From: Gaiellasilicea sp963789355
GTDB lineage: Bacteria; Actinomycetota; Thermoleophilia; Gaiellales; Gaiellaceae
Assembly: GCA_963789355.1 (NCBI GenBank)
Contig: CAWBKK010000008.1
Span: forward strand, 114,942-178,941
Reading direction: 5' to 3'
DNA length: 64,000 nt
Shown: piece by piece, positions 26,207 through 33,512 of the stretch
Numbering within the stretch: the first letter of the stretch is position 1
How the letters are laid out: every line of letters starts with the position of its first letter
Notes under the pieces: generated by a model
The model's input: the letters and a program-made list of their open reading frames with translations, nothing else
Told to the model about the DNA's origin: nothing
Databases searched by the model: none
Program-made: the position numbers and the translations under genes

Positions 26207-27954
26207 GGGATTCGTCTCCGAAGAGGGCGGTGAAGAGGCCGCCTGCGGCGAGCAGCTCGGACGGGCGGCCGGACTCGACGATCCGCCCCTCGTCGAGCAC
26301 GACGGCGCGGTCGGCGACGCCGATGGTGGAGAGCCGCTGTGTGGCCACGAGCACGGTGCGGCCGGCGACGGCGGGGCGAAGGTTCTCGACGAGCAGCCGC
26401 TCGGTCTCGGTGTCGACCGCCGACATCGGGTCGTCGAGCACGAGCACGCGCGCGCCCGCGAGGAGTGCCCGCGCGAGCGCCACGCGCTGGCGCTGACCGC
26501 CGGAGAGGTTGACGCCGCGCTCGCCGATCAGCGTGTCGTAACCGTCGGGCAGGTCGTCGACGAACGCGGAGACGCCGGCGGCGTCGCAGGCGGCGAGGAC
26601 GTCGTCCCAGTCGGCGTCCGGCCGCGCCGAGAGCAGGTTCTCGCGCAGTAGCACCGAGAAGAGGACCGGCTTCTGCGTTACGAGCGCCACCGCCTGACGC
26701 AGCTCCGTGACCGGGAGGTCGCGCGTGTCGACGCCGCCGACGAGGACGCGTCCGCCGGTGGGGTCGTAGAACCGTGGGAGCAGGTTGAGGAGCGTCGTCT
26801 TGCCGGCGCCGGTCGGCCCACAGACGGCGACGATCTCGCCGGGCTCGACGACCAGGTCGACGCCGCGAAGCACTTCCGCCTCGGTCCCGTAGGCGAAGCG
26901 GACGTCCTCGAAGCCGACGCGCAGCGGACCGTCCGGAAGGTGCCTCGGCTCGGCGGGCTCGGGCAGTGACTGGATGCCGTCCAGCCACGCGAAGCTCCGG
27001 CCCGCCGAGGCGACGGCGCGCTGGCCGAGGTTGATGATCCAGCCGAGCGCCTCGAGCGGCCAGACGAGCTGGAGCAGGAGGGTGATGAAGAGCATGAACT
27101 CGCCGATCGTCAGCTCGCCCGCGATCACCTCGCGCCCGCCGAAGAGGAGCACGGCGGCGATCCCGAGCGAGGGCAGGAAGAGCAGGCCGGGGAGGTAGTA
27201 GGCCTCGACGGAGGCCGCCCGCATCGTCTCGTGGCGCACCGCCTCGGCGCGGCCGAGGAAGCGAGTCCGGACGTCGTTCTCGCGACCGAAGGCCTGCACC
27301 ATCTCGATCCCCACGACCGCCTCGTCCGTCGCCTCGGCGAGGTTGCCCTTCCGAGCCTGGACGAGCCGCGAGATCGGGAAGAGCTTGTGGGCGAAGAAGA
27401 ACGTCAGCACCGCGATCGGCGGCATCGCCAGCGCGGCGTAGAGCGCGAGGCGCGGGTTCACGAGCGTGAGCACGATCGCCGCCCCGGTGATCATCATCGC
27501 GCTCTGGACGCCCTGGACGACGCCCCAGCCGATGAAATAGCGGACGGGGTAGATGTCGTTCGTCGCGCGCGAGATCACCTCGCCCGTCGCGTGCCGGTCG
27601 AAGAAGGCGCGCGGATAGGTGAGGTAGGCGTGGTAGAGCATCCCGCGCAGCCGCGCCTCGACCGCGATCCCGACCCGGGCAGTCGCGAACCGGCGCGAGA
27701 AGTTGACGCCGAACCGCAGCGTCGCGAGCACGACGATGACGCCGAGGTAAGGGAGCAGCCGGTCGTCCTGCGAGCCGACGATCGCCTCGTCGACCACGCG
27801 CTGGATCAGGATCGGGATCGTGATCGAGAGCGCCGGTGAACGCGAGCGCGAACGTCAGCCCGAGCGCGACCAGACGGCGCTGCTCCCACCAGAGTGGAAA
27901 GAGCCGACGCAGGGTCGGCCAGAGGGCGAGATCGGTCGGATCGACGTGATTCAT
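26196..27954 (-). CDS. ABC exporter subunit with degenerate catalytic site (apparent frameshift)
   Basis: About 586 aa after frame repair. Membrane domain, then Walker A GPTGAGKTTLLN, signature LSGGQRQR and Walker B VLVLDDPMSAVD, where Asp replaces the catalytic Glu. It pairs with the following gene. The intact signature here faces the intact Glu there (consensus site), and the altered signature there faces the Asp here (degenerate site). The frame breaks at 27829-27833; adding one GC to AGCGCC restores FTGALSITIPILIQRVVDEA. Confidence 0.88.
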
Positions 27955-27967
27955 CGGACGGGTCCGA
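27954..27967 (-). promoter_or_regulatory. Short palindrome at the ABC operon start
   Basis: TCGGAC-GG-GTCCGA overlaps the first base of the ATG at 27954. It is a perfect 6-bp inverted repeat and a possible repressor site or RNA hairpin. Evidence is positional only. Confidence 0.25.
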
Positions 27968-28088
27968 CGCTATCAGCGACTTCCGCTGCGCCCTCTGGGC
28001 AGTTCGACCTCGGGCTTACCGCCTCAACCGCGACGGTGCTCGCCCGTCACCAAAGGTGTCGAGCGACAGGACGCTGGTTCATACGAGC

Positions 28089-28787
28089 TCACGTTGGCTT
28101 GAGGCTGGATTCGCTCGCTCGCGGCTTGGGGCTGAACTGCTTCCAGCGCCCCTCGGAGACCACCTCGACGGTTCCATCGACGACCTTGATGGCGGTCTGT
28201 TCGTCGATGGCGTAGCCCGGGACACCGAGGTCGGCGGCCCACCGCTCGGCGTCGGCCAGGGTGTTCGTCGGGAAAGCGTCCAGGTGCGGGAAGATCGAGA
28301 AGTCGACGACTCCGAGAGTGCGGTCGTCCGACGCAGACGGCCATTCGACAAAGTACGCCCCAATCCGGGGAGTCATCACCATGCTGCCCGCACTCACTCC
28401 CACCCAGACCGTGTCAGGCAGCGAAGGCAGCAGGTCGGCCAGCCCGGAAGCCCGCATCCAGTGGGACAGATAGGTCGCGTCACCGCCGTCGACCAGGAGC
28501 ACATCGGCATCCCGGACCCACGGGACCCATCGCTCCGGGCCGATCGTGGGCAGTGCGGTCAGCTCGAGGACACCGAGCGAAGCCCAGCCCAGACCGGACA
28601 GGTGCTGCCACTGGGGCTCGGCGGCTATGAGGCCCCGCACCGATGTCGGGCTACACATCGGGTGCCCCCACTGCGCTGTCGGGACGCAGAGGGCCTGACA
28701 CTCGGCGGGCGGCTTGCCGAGAAGCTGCACGAGCGCCGAGTGGATGCTTGGGTTCGTGATGCCGCCTGACGTGAGAAGGAGCTTCAT
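28089..28787 (-). CDS. Peptidase E-like protein (S51 family)
   Basis: 232 aa. The Ser nucleophile elbow GVSAGSMVMTP and the preceding VDGGDATYL segment match S51 dipeptidase/cyanophycinase-type class I glutamine amidotransferase-like folds. MKLLLTSGGITN is the family-like N-terminus. A good ribosome-binding site (AGAGGGAAC) precedes the ATG at 28787; an upstream in-frame start is less likely. Relatives hydrolyse Asp-X dipeptides. Codon choice seems less biased than in neighbours, which may indicate transfer. Confidence 0.82.
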   Translation of the reverse strand: MKLLLTSGGITNPSIHSALVQLLGKPPAECQALCVPTAQWGHPMCSPTSVRGLIAAEPQWQHLSGLGWASLGVLELTALPTIGPERWVPWVRDADVLLVDGGDATYLSHWMRASGLADLLPSLPDTVWVGVSAGSMVMTPRIGAYFVEWPSASDDRTLGVVDFSIFPHLDAFPTNTLADAERWAADLGVPGYAIDEQTAIKVVDGTVEVVSEGRWKQFSPKPRASESSLKPT

Positions 28788-28919
28788 TGTTCCCTCTGGA
28801 CGGTGCCCACCTCTCAACACTAGCCACCGGACGCAGCGGCTCAGGCGTCATTCCCGAACACTGGCCCAAGCGGCCGGCCTCTCGACGGAGCGGAGCTGCG
28901 CGACCCCCACTGTCCGGCC

Positions 28920-29276
28920 CTACGCGTGCGACCACATGCTGAGATCCGTCACCGCCTTGTAGAGGCCGTTGCTCCAGTCAGCCCCTCGCTCGAGCTCGAT
29001 GAACTCTCCCCACTGATCCATCAAGGCGACGAACGCTTCGTCGTCTTTCATCGCCGCAGCCATCGCGTCCTGCGCGCCGTAGCTGTCGAAGCGAAAGAAC
29101 TGACGGTAGCCACCCGCATGCTTCTCCGACGAGTAGATGACGGCGTACGTCCCGATGTACTCGACTCCATCAGGACACGCGGCAGCGATCTTGCTCTCGT
29201 TCTCCGACATCCACTGCTGAAACGCCCGACCCTTGCCCTGCTTGACGTCGAACCCAAAATCCGCGATGAAGTCCAT
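28920..29276 (-). CDS. Small protein, possibly a dimeric alpha/beta-barrel type
   Basis: 118 aa. The ATG at 29276 is preceded by a strong AGGAGGG. Alternating strands and helices (YIGTYAVIYSSE, YRQFFRFDSYGAQDAM, ALMDQWGEFIE) recall NIPSNAP/Dabb-like single-domain proteins, but the match is loose. No catalytic residues can be named. It is separated by 130 bp from the peptidase gene on the same strand. Confidence 0.6.
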   Translation of the reverse strand: MDFIADFGFDVKQGKGRAFQQWMSENESKIAAACPDGVEYIGTYAVIYSSEKHAGGYRQFFRFDSYGAQDAMAAAMKDDEAFVALMDQWGEFIELERGADWSNGLYKAVTDLSMWSHA

Positions 29277-29380
29277 CGCAACCCTCCTGACGCGCCGACG
29301 TTGGATGGCTATCTCGCCACACGTGCGACGCAATGTCAATCGCAGGCGAGGTCGCCCCCGCGCGGGCGACGTCACCTCAG

Positions 29381-29400
29381 GAAGGCGGGTACCGCGGAGG
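29381..29400 (+). promoter_or_regulatory. T-box-like antiterminator motif, no downstream gene
   Basis: AGGCGGGTACCGCG matches the T-box consensus AGGGTGGNACCGCG at 12 of 14 positions. It is followed by GAGGTCTCACCTC, which can form a short hairpin. The next 1.8 kb on this strand is the antisense of leuA, so no target gene is visible. It may be a remnant of a lost tRNA-synthetase or amino-acid gene, or chance. Confidence 0.35.
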
Positions 29401-29498
29401 TCTCACCTCATTCGGATGGGTCGACCGAACTGCCACCGCGCTCGAGGAGGATGCGCGGTCGCCCGCGGTGCGGAACGCGACTGTCTCCCTGTACCCGC

Positions 29499-31193
29499 CT
29501 ACACCCCGTCGAATGCCGTCGCCGTCGCGGCCAGCGCCTCCCGCGCCGCCTGCGCGCGATTGACCGCGTTGATCACCGCCCGCAGCGATGCGGTCGCGAT
29601 GCTCGAATGGAGCCCGACGCCCCAGAGCGTGTCGTCGCCCACGTCGACCTCGACGTAGGCCGCGGCGGTCGCGTTCGTGTCGGCCGACATCGCGTGCTCG
29701 TGGTAGCCGCGGATCCGGATCGCAATCCCGAACGACCGCTCGAACGCCTCGACGAGCGCGGCGATCGGGCCGTTGCCGACACCCTCGACCTCCTGCTCCT
29801 CGCCGTCGACGAGCAGGCGCAGGGACAGCTGGTCCTCGAGCCCGCTCGAGTGGACGTACGACACGAGCTCGTAGGGCCGCTCGTGCGCCAGGTAGTGCTC
29901 GCGGAAGATCTCCAGCAGCTCGGACGGGGTCACCTCGCCGCCGCGGGCGTCGGTGATGGCCTGCACCTTCTGCGCGAAGTCGATCTGCAGCCCACGAGGC
30001 AGCTCGAGGTGGTGCTCCGTCTCCATCAGGTAGGCGACGCCGCCCTTGCCGGACTGCGAGTTGACGCGGATGATCGCCTCGTAGGTGCGGCCGACGTCCA
30101 TCGGGTCGATTGCGAGGTACGGCACGTCCCAGACCTCGGCGCCGCTCCGCTCCTGCGCGACCATCCCCTTGTTGATCGCGTCCTGGTGCGAACCGGAGAA
30201 GGCCGTGTAGACGAGCTCGCCGACGTACGGGTGGCGCGGATGGACGGGTAGCTGGTTGCAGGCCTCGACGATCCCCTTCGCCTCGTCGATCTGCGAGAGG
30301 TCGAGACGCGGATCGACGCCCTGGGCCAGCAGGTTGAGGGCGATCGTGATCAGATCGACGTTGCCGGTGCGCTCGCCGTTGCCGAACAGTGTCCCCTCGA
30401 CCCGCTCGGCGCCGGCCATCAGCCCGAGCTCCGCCGTCGCGACGGCGGTGCCGCGGTCGTTGTGTGGGTGGACGCTGAGGACGACCGCGTCACGCCGCGA
30501 GACGTTGCGCCCGAACCACTCGATCCGGTCGGCGTAGACGTTCGGCGGGAACGCCTCGACGGTCGTCGGCAGGTTGACGATCATCGTCCGCTCAGGCGTC
30601 GGCTCCCAGACGGAGATCACGGCCTCGCAGATCTCGAGCGCGTAGTCGAGCTCGGTCGCGTGGAAGCTTTCCGGGGAGTACTGGAAGACCACCTCGGTCG
30701 ATGACCTCGCGGCGAGCTCCTTGCAGAGCGTCGTGCCGCTCACGGCCAGCCCGGTGATCCCGGCCTTGTCGAGCCGGAAGACGACGCGGCGCTGGGTCGT
30801 CGAGGTCGAGTTGTAGAGGTGGACGATCGCGCGCGCCGCTCCCTCGATCGCCTCGAACGTTCGCTCGATCAGCTCCGGCCTCGCCTGGGTGAGGACTGCG
30901 ATCGTCGTGTCTCCGGGGATCAGGTCGTCTTCGATCAGGTTGCGGACGAAGTCGAAGTCGGTCTTCGACGCCGACGGGAAGCCGACCTCGATCTCCTTGA
31001 CGCCGAGCCGGACGAGCAGGTCGAACATCGCCTGCTTGCGCGGGGAGTCCATCGGCTCGACGAGCGCCTGGTTGCCGTCGCGCAGATCGGTCGAGCACCA
31101 GATCGGCGCGCGGTCGAGGACGACGTCGGGCCAGGTGCGGTCGGGCAGGTCGACGGTCGGGTACGGGCGATATTTCCAGTGCGGCATCGGCAT
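29499..31193 (-). CDS. leuA: 2-isopropylmalate synthase (LeuA, type 2)
   Basis: 564 aa; condenses acetyl-CoA with 2-oxoisovalerate, the first committed step of leucine synthesis. The TIM barrel has STDLRDGNQALVEPM near the N-terminus and the metal-binding SVHPHNDRGTAVA; NGERTGNVDL and FSGSHQDAINKG are conserved. The C-terminal regulatory domain (VEGVGNGPIAALVEAF) binds leucine for feedback inhibition. GAGGAG lies 6 nt before the ATG. A Leu-rich leader peptide upstream suggests attenuation. Confidence 0.96.
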   Translation of the reverse strand: MPMPHWKYRPYPTVDLPDRTWPDVVLDRAPIWCSTDLRDGNQALVEPMDSPRKQAMFDLLVRLGVKEIEVGFPSASKTDFDFVRNLIEDDLIPGDTTIAVLTQARPELIERTFEAIEGAARAIVHLYNSTSTTQRRVVFRLDKAGITGLAVSGTTLCKELAARSSTEVVFQYSPESFHATELDYALEICEAVISVWEPTPERTMIVNLPTTVEAFPPNVYADRIEWFGRNVSRRDAVVLSVHPHNDRGTAVATAELGLMAGAERVEGTLFGNGERTGNVDLITIALNLLAQGVDPRLDLSQIDEAKGIVEACNQLPVHPRHPYVGELVYTAFSGSHQDAINKGMVAQERSGAEVWDVPYLAIDPMDVGRTYEAIIRVNSQSGKGGVAYLMETEHHLELPRGLQIDFAQKVQAITDARGGEVTPSELLEIFREHYLAHERPYELVSYVHSSGLEDQLSLRLLVDGEEQEVEGVGNGPIAALVEAFERSFGIAIRIRGYHEHAMSADTNATAAAYVEVDVGDDTLWGVGLHSSIATASLRAVINAVNRAQAAREALAATATAFDGV

Positions 31194-31268
31194 GGCGTTC
31201 TCCTCGGCGAGGGCGGACTTCTCCCGGTGTGCGGGAGCGCGGACGGGTATGTCGAGTCGCTCGATCCC
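31194..31268 (-). promoter_or_regulatory. leuA leader between leader peptide and leuA start
   Basis: This spacer holds the hairpin CTCCCG-N5-CGGGAG (31221-31237) and the leuA ribosome-binding site GCCGAGGAG (31200-31208). The leader-peptide codons contain CTCGGC and CTCCTC (31281-31292), complementary to that site, so the two could pair. This fits translational attenuation, but no fold was computed. Confidence 0.45.
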
Positions 31269-31343
31269 CTAGCGGGGAAGGAGGAGGCCGAGCGGGAGCA
31301 GGCACTGGATGGCCGAAAGCGAGAGGTGCGTGTGCGTGCTCAC
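31269..31343 (-). CDS. leuL: leu leader peptide (attenuator), 24 aa
   Basis: GTG-initiated MSTHTHLSLSAIQC, then LLPLGLLLPR and a stop. Eight of 24 residues are Leu, six of them in the last ten. It starts 7 nt after TATGGT (leaderless) and ends 75 nt before leuA. Leu leader peptides controlling leuA are known in actinobacteria. Ribosome stalling on the Leu codons when leucine is scarce should change the downstream RNA fold. An in-frame ATG four codons upstream overlaps the -10 and is unlikely to be used. Confidence 0.7.
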   Translation of the reverse strand: MSTHTHLSLSAIQCLLPLGLLLPR

Positions 31344-31350
31344 CTCTCCC

Positions 31351-31356
31351 ACCATA
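31351..31356 (-). promoter_or_regulatory. -10 box of the leu leader transcript
   Basis: TATGGT on the minus strand lies 7 nt before the GTG of the leader peptide. Confidence 0.5.
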
Positions 31357-31381
31357 ACTCGCCGGAGCGTCCGCAGGTAGG

Positions 31382-31993
31382 TCAGGATTCGCTTGTCAGC
31401 CGGCGGATCCAGTGGTGTCCGGGATGGACGATGCCGAGCGCCTCGCGAAGCCACCTGACCCGATCCGGCGTCAGCGTCGGCAGCGTGAGGGCGAAGTCGG
31501 CCTCGTCCCTCGCTCGAGCCGCCTTCGCCTTGAAGAGAAGGACGAGCTCGGGTGCGAGGTAGGGGATCCCGTCACGGCTGAGCTCGACCGCGTCCGCCAA
31601 CGGCTGCCGGATCCGCGAATCGCGGCGAAAGATCCATTCTCCTGCGTCCCAGCCCTCTCGGAAGACGTCGAGACGCCAGCGGCCCGCCCCGTCGCGGCCC
31701 CAAGCCTGGTGGAGCTCCTCGGGCGCGTCTGCCAGCGGCCACGCACGTCCGTCTCCGACGGCGAACCACTCGAGGTCACTCAGCCACGCGACCACCGCCT
31801 CCAGGTCGCTCCGAGCGACAGCGATCTCGATGTCGGCATGAGGCCGCGTCGTCTTGCCGAGGTAGAGGTCGATCGCCCAGCCGCCTGCCACCGCCCATGA
31901 CACCGGGATCCCGGCGAGCGCCGCAGCGACCTGATCAGGTCGCCACGGATCCCACGCATCGAGGTCCGGGGCGAAGCTCGGGGTCGGTGCCAT
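31382..31993 (-). CDS. Nucleotidyltransferase-fold protein (aminoglycoside adenylyltransferase-like)
   Basis: About 203 aa from the ATG at 31993; in-frame ATGs at 32041 and 32065 would give a longer Ser/Gly-rich N-terminus. The motif WAVAGGWAIDLYLGKTTRPH followed by ADIEIAV matches the polymerase-beta-like fold of the aminoglycoside 2''-adenylyltransferase family, with the G-G-[WS] and D-x-[DE] metal motifs (the latter as DIE). The role may be nucleotide transfer to a small molecule or may not be resistance at all. It is divergent from the RHH operon and shares its operator region. Confidence 0.7.
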   Translation of the reverse strand: MAPTPSFAPDLDAWDPWRPDQVAAALAGIPVSWAVAGGWAIDLYLGKTTRPHADIEIAVARSDLEAVVAWLSDLEWFAVGDGRAWPLADAPEELHQAWGRDGAGRWRLDVFREGWDAGEWIFRRDSRIRQPLADAVELSRDGIPYLAPELVLLFKAKAARARDEADFALTLPTLTPDRVRWLREALGIVHPGHHWIRRLTSES

Positions 31994-32033
31994 CGAGGCC
32001 GGGAGCGTACTTCCGTTCGAGCCGCGAGACGAC

Positions 32034-32050
32034 GACATCGAGCCGATGTC
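32034..32050. promoter_or_regulatory. Operator 1, GACATC-N5-GATGTC
   Basis: A perfect 17-bp palindrome, GACATC GAGCC GATGTC, between the divergent genes. Its half-sites are identical to operator 2, and the centres are 32 bp apart (about three helical turns). It lies just upstream of the -35 of the RHH operon and next to the nucleotidyltransferase gene start. Confidence 0.6.
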
Positions 32051-32058
32051 ACCACGAC

Positions 32059-32087
32059 TTGACACGACATCATAGTGATGTCATAGT
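32059..32087 (+). promoter_or_regulatory. Promoter of the RHH/DUF4097 operon with operator 2 in the spacer
   Basis: TTGACA (32059-32064), a 17-bp spacer and CATAGT (32082-32087), then 6 nt to the ATG at 32094, so the mRNA is probably leaderless. The spacer holds GACATC-ATAGT-GATGTC (32066-32082), where a bound protein would block RNA polymerase. Confidence 0.65.
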
Positions 32088-32093
32088 GCGGTC

Positions 32094-32546
32094 ATGCAGA
32101 TGGCACCGTACGTTCAGGCGCTTCAGGAGGACCTCGCCAACGCCGCCGCCCTGGCGGGAGGCGAGGCTGCTCAGGAAGCCGGCCAGCGGCTCGCACAAGC
32201 ACTCGAGCCTTCCCTCCAGCTGCGGCTGCTCGATCTCCTCAGCGAGATCGCGCTGTCGCTCAACTCGCAGGTTCCCGGCCGGGTCGAGGTGCGCCTCGCC
32301 GGCCGCGAGCCCGAGCTCGTCTATGTCGAGGACGTGGAGGCCGAGCCGGCCGCCGCGCCGGCCGATGACGCGCTCACCGCCCGGATCACGCTGCGTCTCT
32401 CGGAGACCCTCAAGGCCGAGGTCGAGGTCGCGGCTGCCCGGGAGAGCCTCTCCGTCAACTCGTGGATCGTGCGCGCTCTCGCGCGCGGACTCGAGGCCCG
32501 TTCCATCCGCGTCGGCCGGCGCTTGACCGGCTTCGCAGAGAGCTGA
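32094..32546 (+). CDS. Ribbon-helix-helix protein (HicB/Arc-like C-terminal domain)
   Basis: 150 aa. The N-terminal half is helical and acidic. From about residue 105, TARITLRLSETLKAEVEVAA then SVNSWIVRALARGLEAR gives the strand-helix-helix pattern of RHH DNA-binding proteins. It heads an operon with a 44-aa gene, a DUF4097 protein and an MFS transporter. It is a natural candidate to bind the twin operators at its own promoter, though this is inference. No toxin gene is visible, so a toxin-antitoxin role is not supported. Confidence 0.8.
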   Translation: MQMAPYVQALQEDLANAAALAGGEAAQEAGQRLAQALEPSLQLRLLDLLSEIALSLNSQVPGRVEVRLAGREPELVYVEDVEAEPAAAPADDALTARITLRLSETLKAEVEVAAARESLSVNSWIVRALARGLEARSIRVGRRLTGFAES

Positions 32547-32557
32547 AAGGAGCTCAC

Positions 32558-32692
32558 ATGTCCCGCCTTCACCCGATCTCGTACGGCGCAGGCGTCCTGC
32601 TCGTCCCCGACTACTGCGCGCCGCAGATCCCCGTTCACGACGACCGCATCGTCAGGCCGACCCGCCGGCGCCGGGGCAAGCGGCATGCATAG
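32558..32692 (+). CDS. 44-aa basic protein
   Basis: The ATG is preceded by AAAGGAGCTCAC, a clear ribosome-binding site. The product has a central hydrophobic stretch (GAGVLLVPDYCAPQIPVHDD) and a basic tail RPTRRRRGKRHA. It sits 11 bp after the RHH gene and overlaps the DUF4097 start by 8 bp, so it belongs to the operon. Function unknown. Confidence 0.65.
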   Translation: MSRLHPISYGAGVLLVPDYCAPQIPVHDDRIVRPTRRRRGKRHA

Positions 32693-33512
32693 GTTCCCCA
32701 CCGAGCGCGCCCGCCTGCGGGTGCGCAACCCCGCCGGCGACGTCCAGGTCGAGACCGCGGACGTCGCCGAGACCACCGTCGAGCTCGTGCCTCTCAACGA
32801 CTCCGAGTCGACGCGCCAGGCGATTGAGAAGGCGAGCGTCACCGCCCGCGGCGACGATGTCACCGTCGAGCTCGAGGGCGGTCGCGGCTTCTCGATCTCG
32901 ATCGGCATCGGTAACTGGGGCATCGGCTCCGCGAAGGTCAGCGTCCGGATCACCTGCCCGACGGGCTCGGATCTCGAATGCGACACGGCTTCGGCCGACG
33001 TCCGCGTCACGGGCACCCTCGGCGACGCTCGCATCCGGACGGCGTCCGGCGACCTGCGGGCCGAACGCATCCAGGGCACGCTCGAGGCGAAAAGCGCGAG
33101 CGGCGACGTCAATGTCGAGCACGCCGACGGGCGCGTGACCGTCAACACGGTCTCGGGGGACGTCGACCTGCGCACGGCGATGAACGGCCTCGCCGTCAAC
33201 GCAGTCTCGGGCGACGTCGTCGTCGGCGAGGTCTACGGCGACCTCACCGCCGGCACGGTCTCGGGCGACCTGATCGTGCGCGCGGCCGGCCCGGGCGACG
33301 TCGGGCTGAAGACAGTGTCCGGCGACGCCATCGTCGCAATCCGTCGCGGCCTCCGCGTCAAGCTCGACGTCAACTCCGTCAGCGGTTCCGTGGGATCCGA
33401 GCTCGACGTCAGCGACGCGCCCTCTCGCTCCGACGGGCCGGAGGCGAACCTTCGCGTCCGCACCGTCAGCGGCGACGTCCGGATCACGCGCGCAGCCGAG
33501 GCGGTTGCCTAG
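32685..33512 (+). CDS. DUF4097-family beta-repeat protein
   Basis: 275 aa. Repeated NTVSGDVDL, NAVSGDVVV, GTVSGDLIV and KTVSGDAIV units, spaced about 18-22 residues apart, form the right-handed beta-helix pattern of DUF4097. No signal peptide or membrane segment is obvious. The family's function is unknown; proteins like this often sit next to small DNA-binding genes. It is followed immediately by an MFS gene. Confidence 0.85.
   Translation: MHRFPTERARLRVRNPAGDVQVETADVAETTVELVPLNDSESTRQAIEKASVTARGDDVTVELEGGRGFSISIGIGNWGIGSAKVSVRITCPTGSDLECDTASADVRVTGTLGDARIRTASGDLRAERIQGTLEAKSASGDVNVEHADGRVTVNTVSGDVDLRTAMNGLAVNAVSGDVVVGEVYGDLTAGTVSGDLIVRAAGPGDVGLKTVSGDAIVAIRRGLRVKLDVNSVSGSVGSELDVSDAPSRSDGPEANLRVRTVSGDVRITRAAEAVA

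Noticed and set aside
32094..32692. HicAB-type toxin-antitoxin pair
   Set aside because: The RHH protein looks HicB/Arc-like, but the next gene codes a 44-aa basic protein without the HicA double-stranded-RNA-binding fold.
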